The notes under the pieces are model-generated. The model made no database searches and was not told the DNA's origin. It saw nothing but the letters and a program-made list of their open reading frames with translations. Both the position numbers and the translations under genes were made by a program. 13,226 bases of DNA from OMOG01 sp041485845 (GTDB taxonomy: Bacteria; Acidobacteriota; Terriglobia; Bryobacterales; Bryobacteraceae), in NCBI GenBank assembly GCA_041485845.1, contig JBGPKH010000196.1, positions 1 to 13,226 on the forward strand, read 5' to 3'. Below, one piece after another: positions 6,924 to 13,226 of this stretch (position 1 is the stretch's first letter; each line of letters opens with the position of its first letter).

Positions 6924-6964
6924 CGGGATCCAGGCCCGTCCAACGTTGCAGCACTAGGATCCCG
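6924..6964 (+). promoter_or_regulatory. Hairpin directly after exbB
   Basis: CGGGATCC (6924-6931) pairs perfectly with GGATCCCG (6957-6964) around a 25-base loop, starting at the base after the exbB stop codon. It may stabilise the upstream exbB mRNA segment. Confidence 0.35.
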
Positions 6965-6980
6965 GCGAGTTGATTTCCGT

Positions 6981-7006
6981 GGGGAGGTTCGGTTACCGGA
7001 CTCCCC
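6981..7006 (+). promoter_or_regulatory. Strong hairpin between exbB and exbD
   Basis: Bases 6981-6992 pair with 6996-7006 through 11 base pairs with one bulged G and one G-U pair, around a TTA loop. It lies 30 bases before the first exbD start. There is no U-tract. Together with the preceding hairpin it could lower ExbD output relative to ExbB, as their unequal stoichiometry requires. Confidence 0.42.
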
Positions 7007-7036
7007 GCCTCCTGCCGAGCTCCGTGGAGACAGACG

Positions 7037-7513
7037 ATGCCAAAGAAAAAGGAATCCGTTACCAAGCACCATGCGCCGCCTCCGGTGAACGACATCAACG
7101 TCACCCCCATGGTGGACGTGATGCTCGTCATGCTGATCATCTTCATGGTCATCACCCCCATGTTGTCCAAGGGCCGCACGGTGGAGCTGGTCCCGACGCA
7201 CAACCCCATTCCCATGCAAGCGGCCGATAAGAGCGATGCGATTGTCATCGCCGTCGAGCGTGACGGGAAGGTCTACCTGGGCACCACCCAGACACAGCCC
7301 GAAGATTTGCCGCCGAAGGTGAAGGATCTACTGGTCAACCGCGTCGACAAAACCGTCTTCATCAAGGCGGATTCGCGGGCCAAGTATGAGCGCGTGGTGG
7401 ACGTGGTCGACAATTTGCGCGCCTCCGGCGTGGACAACGTCGGCCTTCTGACCGAGCAGATCCAACAGAAGACCGCTCCTGTGCCGGGCGGCGCGCCGCC
7501 GGCCGGGAATTGA
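7037..7513 (+). CDS. exbD: ExbD/TolR-family biopolymer transport protein, first copy
   Basis: ExbD is the single-span partner that sits inside the ExbB ring; its membrane aspartate carries protons. The 158-residue protein has a short basic cytoplasmic start (MPKKKES), the motif NVTPMVDVMLVMLIIFMVIT (21-40) with the essential Asp at 27, and a periplasmic domain ending in SGVDNVGLLTEQIQQ (about 130-144), the ExbD/TolR fold. A Pro/Gly-rich tail (PVPGGAPPAG) is extra. GGAGA upstream supports the ATG at 7037. A second, clearly different exbD follows after 35 bases, so the two may form a hetero-pair or serve different partners. Confidence 0.93.
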   Translation: MPKKKESVTKHHAPPPVNDINVTPMVDVMLVMLIIFMVITPMLSKGRTVELVPTHNPIPMQAADKSDAIVIAVERDGKVYLGTTQTQPEDLPPKVKDLLVNRVDKTVFIKADSRAKYERVVDVVDNLRASGVDNVGLLTEQIQQKTAPVPGGAPPAGN

Positions 7514-7548
7514 CACACAGAAAAAAGGAATACTAAGGGAGCAATCTT

Positions 7549-7974
7549 ATGGCAATGGCAGTCGGGGCCTCAAGCGGTCCGAAATCCGACATCAACATGA
7601 CGCCCATGATCGACGTACTGCTGGTGCTCATCATCATCTTCATGGTGATCACGCCGTTGACGCCGAAAGGACTGGAGGCTCTTGTGCCACAACCGCCTCC
7701 ACCCAACCAGCCGCCCAACACCTCCGACCAGAGGACCGTGGTGATCGTCATCGACAAGGACCACAAGATGTTTATCAACCAGGACCCGGTCCAAGAAAAC
7801 GTCCTGGGGACCAGGCTTACCGACATCTTCAAGACTCGTGCCGAGCGTGTGGTCTTCGTGAAGGGCGATCCGGACCTGGAATTCCAGTGGGTCGCGAAGG
7901 CGATCGATATCGCGCACGGCGCCGGGATCGACAAGGTCGGCCTGATGACCGCGAAGGTGGAGGCTGGACAATGA
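7549..7974 (+). CDS. exbD: ExbD/TolR-family biopolymer transport protein, second copy
   Basis: This second ExbD-like protein has 141 residues. The membrane segment INMTPMIDVLLVLIIIFMV (15-33) carries the key Asp at 22. A proline-rich stretch (about 48-56, PQPPPPNQPP) follows the helix, and the periplasmic domain contains TVVIVIDKDHKMFINQ and ends GIDKVGLMTAKVEAGQ. It matches the first ExbD around the membrane motif but differs through most of the periplasmic part, so the duplication is old. GGGAG upstream supports the ATG. Its stop overlaps the start of the next gene (ATGA), implying translational coupling. Confidence 0.92.
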   Translation: MAMAVGASSGPKSDINMTPMIDVLLVLIIIFMVITPLTPKGLEALVPQPPPPNQPPNTSDQRTVVIVIDKDHKMFINQDPVQENVLGTRLTDIFKTRAERVVFVKGDPDLEFQWVAKAIDIAHGAGIDKVGLMTAKVEAGQ

Positions 7975-8780
7975 TGCGCAAACTCACGTTAGTTGTGTCC
8001 GTGGCCGGGTTGGCGCTCCTGGCCGCGGGCTGCATGCAACTGAAATCGCGCGATCAGCTCAATAAGGGCGTGCAGGCGTTCAAGAGCGCGCAGTATCCGG
8101 AGGCCGTCGAGCACTTCAAGACTGCGGTGGAACTGGATCCCAGCTTCCCGGTGGCCCGCCTGTACCTGGCCACCGCTTACATGCAGCAGTACATCCCGGG
8201 GGCCGACTCCCCCGAGAACAACCAGATGGCCCAGGCGGCGCACGATCAGTTCATGAAGGTTCTGGAGCAGACGCCGAAGGACAAGGTGGCGATTGCCTCG
8301 ATCGCTTCTCTTTATCTGAACCAGAAGAAGTGGGACGATGCGCAACAGTGGTATGAGAAGCTCATCGCCGTCGATCCGAACAACGCCGAGGCCTATTACA
8401 GCCTGGGATTCGTCGCCTGGTCCAAGTGGTATCCGGCGTACGGGACGGCGCGCGCCAACCTGGGCATGAAACAGGAAGATCCCGGTCCTATCAAGGACAA
8501 GAAGGTCAAGGAGGAGTTGAAGGCCAAGTTCGGGCCGGTGATCGATGCCGGTCTGGCCGCGCTGGACAAGTCCCTGCAAATCAATCCCGAATATGACGAT
8601 GCGATGGCGTACGAGAACCTGCTGATCCGAGAGCGCGCCGACCTCATGGACACCAAGGACGAGTACGAGAAGCAGATCAAGATCGCCGAGGATTGGGTCC
8701 AGAAGACGCTGGCCACCAAGAAGATCAAGGCCGAAAAGAAGAGCAAGACCGGCGGCGGCATCACCGTCGATACCAAGTAG
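7971..8780 (+). CDS. TPR-repeat lipoprotein of the ExbB/ExbD cluster
   Basis: The 269-residue product begins with a lipoprotein signal (MMRKLTLVVSVAGLALLAAG) and lipobox Cys 21, so it is probably a lipid-anchored periplasmic protein. Tetratricopeptide-like repeats follow: one at about 30-60 (GVQAFKSAQYPEAVEHFKTA, then VELDP), another at about 108-141 (LNQKKWDDAQQWYEKLIAVDP), and a later helical pair with LDKSLQINPEYDDAM. The tail is Lys-rich. The start at 7971 has GGAGG at 7959-7963, and overlaps the exbD stop; the next codon is also ATG. The coupling suggests it acts with the ExbB/ExbD/TonB machine, perhaps as a scaffold on the periplasmic side, in the way YbgF/CpoB accompanies Tol-Pal. That role is inference. 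Confidence 0.85.
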   Translation: MMRKLTLVVSVAGLALLAAGCMQLKSRDQLNKGVQAFKSAQYPEAVEHFKTAVELDPSFPVARLYLATAYMQQYIPGADSPENNQMAQAAHDQFMKVLEQTPKDKVAIASIASLYLNQKKWDDAQQWYEKLIAVDPNNAEAYYSLGFVAWSKWYPAYGTARANLGMKQEDPGPIKDKKVKEELKAKFGPVIDAGLAALDKSLQINPEYDDAMAYENLLIRERADLMDTKDEYEKQIKIAEDWVQKTLATKKIKAEKKSKTGGGITVDTK

Positions 8781-8789
8781 GTTATCCGG

Positions 8790-8863
8790 CCGCTCCCTTG
8801 CTCGCCTAAGCGCGAGGGTGGTCGCGGCTCCGTAACGCTCCGCTCCGCGACCAGAGGGAGCGG
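8790..8863. repeat. Multi-stem palindromic element between convergent genes
   Basis: Three perfect stems nest here. An outer stem pairs CCGCTCCCT (8790-8798) with AGGGAGCGG (8855-8863). Inside it are a small hairpin, CTCGC (8801-8805) with GCGAG (8812-8816), and a strong one, TGGTCGCGG (8819-8827) with CCGCGACCA (8845-8853). This is a three-way junction. A competing stem is also possible: CTCCGCTCC (8838-8846) with GGAGCGGAG (8857-8865). It lies between the TPR lipoprotein gene stop and the rdgB stop, so a two-way terminator is the simplest reading, although no clear U-tract is present on either side. A dispersed intergenic repeat is the alternative. Confidence 0.6.
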
Positions 8864-8879
8864 AGTTCACCACGATCTG

Positions 8880-9464
8880 CTAGACCCGCGTCAACGCTCC
8901 CAGCATCGCCAGCATCGCCTGTCCGCGATGGCTCACCGAGAATTTCAGCTCTTCGCCGGCCTCGCCGAACGTGCACCCGAACGGCGGGTAATAAAACAAC
9001 GGATCGTACCCGAACCCGCCGGCGCCGCGCGGCGCTTCCAGAATCACGCCCTCCACCGCGCCGCGATACACGCCGCGCACCCGGTCCCCCTCCACCAGCG
9101 CGATCGCACAGACGAACCGCGCCGCGCGATTCTCCGCGCCCCGCAGCTTTTCAAGCAGCAGGCGGTTGTTCGCCTCGTCCGTGGCGTGCGCTCCCGAGAA
9201 GCGCGCGGAATGGACCCCGGGGGCGCCGCCCAGCGCGTCTACCTCCAGACCGGAATCGTCCGCGAACAGCACGCCCGGCGCGTGACGGCTGTAGTGCCGC
9301 GCCTTAATGCCGGCGTTCTCTTCGAACGTGGCGCCATCTTCCACGCACGGCGGAATCTCCCGGTAACCGGGCAGCAAATCGATTTCCACCGGCGCATGGC
9401 CGGCAGCCAGGCGGAATTCCCGCAGCTTGCCCGCATTGCCGGTCGCGCAGTAGAGACGCGTCAA
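8880..9464 (-). CDS. rdgB: RdgB/Ham1-type XTP/dITP pyrophosphatase
   Basis: This enzyme hydrolyses non-canonical purine triphosphates (ITP, dITP, XTP) to monophosphates, keeping them out of DNA and RNA. The 194-residue product has the nucleotide-binding motif ATGNAGK (7-13), the catalytic region ADDSGLEVDALGG (68-80) with Asp 70, APGVHSARFSG (81-91), the late motif GAGGFGYDPLFY, and SHRGQAM near the C-terminus. The TTG at 9464 is chosen because it gives the family N-terminus (MTRLYCATGNAGKL) and overlaps the rph stop as TTGA; upstream codons in this frame are antisense-like noise over rph. rph and rdgB are often neighbours, and the overlap implies coupled translation. Confidence 0.95.
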   Translation of the reverse strand: MTRLYCATGNAGKLREFRLAAGHAPVEIDLLPGYREIPPCVEDGATFEENAGIKARHYSRHAPGVLFADDSGLEVDALGGAPGVHSARFSGAHATDEANNRLLLEKLRGAENRAARFVCAIALVEGDRVRGVYRGAVEGVILEAPRGAGGFGYDPLFYYPPFGCTFGEAGEELKFSVSHRGQAMLAMLGALTRV

Positions 9465-10177
9465 ATCTGCGTGACCTTCTTCTGAATTTCGATGAGCTCC
9501 GCGATGCCGGTGCGCGCCAGCGACATCAGCCTCGCCATCTGCTCGTCGTCGAAGGGAGTGTGCTCGGCGGTTGCCTGCACCTCCACGAATCGGCCCGCGC
9601 CGGTCATCACGACGTTCATATCCACGTCGGCCCGCGAATCCTCTTCGTAGCACAGGTCCAGCATGGGGACCCCGGCCACCAGTCCCACGCTGGTCGCGGC
9701 CACGAAATCCCGCAGCGGCATCCCCTTGAGTGCGCCGTACCGCACCAGTTGCCGCAGCGCCAGCGCCAGCGCCACGTATGCTCCGGTGATCGACGCGGTG
9801 CGCGTTCCGCCATCCGCCTGGAGAACATCGCAATCGACGACTACGGTGCGCTCTCCCAGCACCGCCGCATCCACCACCGACCGCAACGAACGGCCGATCA
9901 GCCGCTGGATCTCGTGGGTCCGCCCCGAAGGCCGGCCCTTGGTCACTTCGCGCGGCGTGCGCTTGGCCGTGGCGCGCGGCAGCATCGAGTACTCGGCCGT
10001 TACCCAGCCCTTTCCCGAGTTCCGCAGGAACTGCGGCACCGTGTCCTCGATCGTCGCGGCGCACAGCACGTGGGTATTCCCCACCTTGATCAACGCGGAA
10101 CCTTCCGCGGTCATGAGATAGTCGGTGACAATCTCGACGGGCCGCATCTGGCAAGGCTTCCGATTATCGTTCCGCAT
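9461..10177 (-). CDS. rph: Ribonuclease PH
   Basis: RNase PH is a phosphate-dependent 3'-5' exoribonuclease that trims the 3' ends of tRNA precursors and helps degrade structured RNA. The 238-residue protein matches E. coli RNase PH in length and almost throughout: MRPVEIVTDYLMTAEGSALI near the N-terminus, GWVTAEYSMLPRAT (57-70), GRTHEIQRLIGRSLR (85-99) with the phosphate-contact Arg 86, CDVLQADGGTRTASITGA (116-133), and EEDSRADVDMNVVMT (178-192) with the acidic catalytic pair. The ATG at 10177 lies three bases after the stop of a small membrane-protein gene, and the rph stop overlaps the rdgB start, so all three probably share one message. Confidence 0.97.
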   Translation of the reverse strand: MRNDNRKPCQMRPVEIVTDYLMTAEGSALIKVGNTHVLCAATIEDTVPQFLRNSGKGWVTAEYSMLPRATAKRTPREVTKGRPSGRTHEIQRLIGRSLRSVVDAAVLGERTVVVDCDVLQADGGTRTASITGAYVALALALRQLVRYGALKGMPLRDFVAATSVGLVAGVPMLDLCYEEDSRADVDMNVVMTGAGRFVEVQATAEHTPFDDEQMARLMSLARTGIAELIEIQKKVTQI

Positions 10178-10180
10178 GTC

Positions 10181-10321
10181 TTATCCGGAAGTTCTCATCA
10201 CGAAGTAGAGAAAGAGCATGACCAGCAACATGCCGGCTATCACCATGATGACGCAGGGGATGCCACCCTGCGGAACCCGCGATCCCTTGGCCTTCGCTCT
10301 CACCGGCTTGTACTTCGCCAT
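10181..10321 (-). CDS. 46-residue single-span membrane protein, unknown function
   Basis: A short ORF of 46 codons starts with MAKYKPVRAKAKGSRVPQGG, a basic, soluble start, and continues into one hydrophobic helix, IPCVIMVIAGMLLVMLFLYF (21-40), ending VMRTSG. The basic start and helix suggest an inner-membrane protein with a cytoplasmic N-terminus. Only three bases separate its stop from the rph ATG, so it is probably co-transcribed with rph and rdgB. The reading frame extends further upstream without a stop, but that part overlaps the divergent lipoprotein gene and looks non-coding; the ATG at 10321 gives a sensible protein. There is no clear ribosome-binding site. I do not recognise a named family. 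Confidence 0.6.
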   Translation of the reverse strand: MAKYKPVRAKAKGSRVPQGGIPCVIMVIAGMLLVMLFLYFVMRTSG

Positions 10322-10372
10322 AACTGCGATGGTATCACCGCGCTCCGCCCGCCCATGCAAGAATCGAATCGG

Positions 10373-10783
10373 ATGACCCGCCGCCACTGGCTGTGGACCG
10401 CAGTCGCGCTCTCCGCCTGCCGCCAAAGCGCGCCGCCGTTCGACCCCTTCCCCGATACCGTGGCCGGCGTCTGGCGCCGCACCTCGATGCTGGACCCACC
10501 GGTTTCCGAAGCGCCCGATCCCGTTCCCCGCACCAGCGTGACGCGCTTGCGGGCCGCCGTATATGAAGGTCCGGGAAAGCTCGAAGCACGTGTGTACGCG
10601 CTGACTTCCTCCGCCGCCGGGCTCGACATGGTGCAGCGCTGGCGGCCCTCCGCCGACACCGTGTTCTTCAACCCCGGGCAGTACTTTGTCGTCATCAAAT
10701 GGCAGCAGGCCGACCGCAAAGCGCTCCAGGATTTCGTGCGCGAGATCGAGAAGCGGCTCGGGGCGCCGCCCGTTCGCCAATGA
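10373..10783 (+). CDS. Small putative lipoprotein, unknown function
   Basis: The 136-residue product begins MTRRHWLWTAVALSACRQS, a short signal with a lipobox-like LSAC, so it is probably exported and lipid-anchored. The mature part contains TVAGVWRRTSMLDPP, an ARVYALTSSAAGLDMVQRW segment, and an amphipathic C-terminal end (YFVVIKWQQADRKALQDFVR). I recall vaguely similar acidobacterial proteins (possibly DUF6599-like) but cannot confirm that. An in-frame ATG at 10355 would add six residues; 10373 gives a better signal peptide. The gene is divergent from the 46-residue membrane-protein gene, with about 51 bases between the starts that must hold both promoters; I see no convincing boxes there. 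Confidence 0.65.
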   Translation: MTRRHWLWTAVALSACRQSAPPFDPFPDTVAGVWRRTSMLDPPVSEAPDPVPRTSVTRLRAAVYEGPGKLEARVYALTSSAAGLDMVQRWRPSADTVFFNPGQYFVVIKWQQADRKALQDFVREIEKRLGAPPVRQ

Positions 10784-10789
10784 TCGTGC

Positions 10790-11056
10790 TATGCTCGCGG
10801 CACGATCCATCGGGAGATCGATCTCGACGAAGAAAGCGACCGGATACTGTCTGCACTCGCCGACGATTATCAAGGTGACTTGGGAAAGGCCCTGGCCGAC
10901 CTCTTGCACGCTCACGAAAGCGTAGAAGCGTTTGTGGAAGAGTGCGAAGACGCACACCGGGATTCCCCGCTCGCCCAAAAGAAGCGCGCCGAGCGCGGTT
11001 TCCGCGAAGGGCGCTTTACGACTTGCGATGAGGTCAAGCGCCGCAACGATCTGTGA
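10790..11056 (+). pseudogene. Antitoxin-like small protein, start codon apparently lost
   Basis: An open frame of about 88 codons reads ARGTIHREIDLDEESDRIL, then LADDYQGDLGKALADLLHAH, and ends AERGFREGRFTTCDEVKRRN followed by DL and a stop at 11054-11056. The regular helical first half and the EGRFTTxDEVKRRN tail resemble small ribbon-helix-helix or Phd-type antitoxins. The frame has no ATG or GTG start; the first TTG is at 10880, inside the conserved-looking part. An ATG at 10791 sits exactly where the start belongs but is one base out of frame: ATGCTCGCGG where ATGGCTCGCGG would restore Met-Ala-Arg-Gly. So a single missing G is likely, either a true mutation or a sequence error. No toxin gene lies beside it. 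Confidence 0.5.
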
Positions 11057-11079
11057 TGGGCTGCGGTCCGATAGCCCAG

Positions 11080-11085
11080 TATAAT
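11080..11085 (+). promoter_or_regulatory. Consensus -10 box ahead of gatB
   Basis: TATAAT at 11080-11085 in an A-rich stretch is a perfect -10 hexamer. No good -35 is found 16-18 bases upstream (the region reads ATGGGCTG). Transcription would start near 11092, only about five bases before the ATG at 11097, giving an almost leaderless message, or about 26 bases before the in-frame ATG at 11118. Confidence 0.5.
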
Positions 11086-11096
11086 AAAAAGACACC

Positions 11097-12583
<1,487 letters not shown>

Positions 12584-12590
<7 letters not shown>

Positions 12591-13036
12591 AGGAAGGCGA
12601 CCAGGCCCCGGATATCCAACTCCGCACGGACACGGGCGGGCCATTTCGCCTTGCGGACCTGAAGGGCAAGCGCGTGGTGCTCTACTTCTATCCCAAGGCC
12701 GACACGCCCGGATGCACCATCGAAGCCTGCGAGTTCCGCGACGGCATCCAGGCGTTCGCGAAGAAACATGCCGCCGTCGTGGGCGTCTCACCAGACAAGC
12801 CCGCCGCGCAGGCGAAGTTCAAGACCAAATACGATCTTCCGTTCACCCTCCTGGCCGACGAAGAGAAGTCCGCGGCCCAGGCCTACGGCGTGTGGAAAGA
12901 GAAAAACATGTACGGCAAGAAGGTGATGGGCATCGAGCGCACCACTTTCGTCATCGGGCCGGACGGCAGAATCGAAAAGATCTACGGCAAGGTCAAGGCC
13001 CAAGGCCACGCCGCGGAAGTGCTCGCTGCGCTATGA
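12584..13036 (+). CDS. bcp: Bcp-type thioredoxin-dependent peroxiredoxin
   Basis: This cytoplasmic enzyme reduces hydrogen peroxide and organic hydroperoxides. The 150-residue product has the family length and the signature YPKADTPGCTIEACEFRD (36-53): Cys 44 is the peroxidatic residue and Cys 49 the resolving one, the five-residue spacing of the BCP/PrxQ group. GVSPDKP (about 67-73) and IERTTFVIGPDG are also typical. The ATG at 12584 overlaps the gatB stop by seven bases (ATGCTGA) and has a strong GGAGGAGGGGA ribosome-binding site, so it is translated with gatB. Its stop abuts the stop of the convergent gene downstream. Confidence 0.95.
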
Positions 13037-13226
13037 ACCGCCAGATCCCGCCGGCTGCTGCTGGGTCATGCAGTGCAGCGCCCCGAGGCCCCAGATCAGC
13101 TCCGTGCAATTGATGCCCACCACTTCGCGATCCGGGAAGACACGCGCCAGCGTCGCCAGCGCCTCGCGGTCGCTCACATCGTTGAACGTGGGCGCCAGCA
13201 CCAGCTTGTTGGCGATGTAGAAGTTC
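13031..13226 (-). CDS. Agmatine deiminase family protein, C-terminal part
   Basis: The minus strand reads from the right edge as NFYIANKLVLAPTFND, then PDREVVGINCTELIWGLGAL, then HCMTQQQPAGSGGS and a TAG stop at 13033-13031. The ending GLGALHCMTQQQPA carries the catalytic cysteine and the HCMTQQ pattern of the agmatine deiminase/Porphyromonas-type peptidylarginine deiminase family, which converts agmatine to N-carbamoylputrescine in polyamine formation. Only about 64 C-terminal residues are inside the window. It is convergent with bcp; the coding regions meet with the last codons overlapping. Whether the substrate is agmatine cannot be told from this fragment. Confidence 0.88.
   Translation of the reverse strand, partial: NFYIANKLVLAPTFNDVSDREALATLARVFPDREVVGINCTELIWGLGALHCMTQQQPAGSGGS

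Noticed and set aside
9465..10154. Upstream extension of the rdgB frame
   Set aside because: It overlaps rph out of frame and has no family similarity; TTG 9464 matches the family N-terminus.
9560..10372. Plus-strand frame running into the small lipoprotein gene from over rph
   Set aside because: This part is antisense to rph and has non-coding composition; the true start of the lipoprotein gene is near 10373.

Overview
The window reads as chromosomal DNA from a GC-rich bacterium, most likely an acidobacterium of the Solibacter/Bryobacter type. The basis is gene order and protein character (tgt-yajC-secD-secF followed by a TonB/ExbB/ExbD/ExbD/TPR-lipoprotein cluster, and several small proteins of familiar acidobacterial style). 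No rRNA or other taxonomic marker is present, so this is inference. There are no tRNAs, CRISPR arrays or complete mobile elements. Most of the window is housekeeping.

Left part (1-824): low-density sequence. A small membrane-anchored hypothetical gene on the minus strand (157-576) appears broken by two compensating frameshifts, and a possible ORF fragment runs off the left edge. Bases 577-824 separate it from the divergent tgt gene; I see no gene there.

Secretion block (825-5280, plus strand): tgt (queuosine tRNA modification, TTG start), then yajC overlapping its stop, secD and secF, the proton-motive-force-driven ancillary subunits of the Sec translocon. The 3' end of tgt changes codon use and carries perfect -35 and -10 hexamers at non-ideal spacing, a possible internal promoter for yajC-secDF.

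Ton block (5354-8780, plus strand): tonB, exbB, two different exbD genes and a TPR lipoprotein. Together they would make a proton-driven inner-membrane motor (ExbB/ExbD) that energises outer-membrane transport through TonB; the lipoprotein is a candidate accessory part. Several hairpins lie between these genes, two of them between exbB and the first exbD, where they could set the ExbB:ExbD ratio.

Convergent junction (8781-8879): a strikingly palindromic element that can fold as a three-way structure or as an alternative hairpin. Beyond it, on the minus strand, lies a nucleotide/RNA maintenance operon read right to left: a 46-residue membrane protein, rph (RNase PH) and rdgB (ITP/XTP pyrophosphatase), tightly packed.

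Right part (10373-13226): a divergent small lipoprotein gene, an antitoxin-like ORF whose start codon seems destroyed by a one-base deletion, gatB (amidotransferase subunit B) behind a TATAAT box only 11 bases from its ATG, a Bcp-type peroxiredoxin overlapping gatB, and the C-terminal end of a convergent agmatine deiminase gene cut by the window edge.

I did not find a clear new system. The best leads are the palindromic element, the co-located Sec/Ton module with its TPR lipoprotein, the broken small genes, and the local codon-use shifts in tgt and secF.
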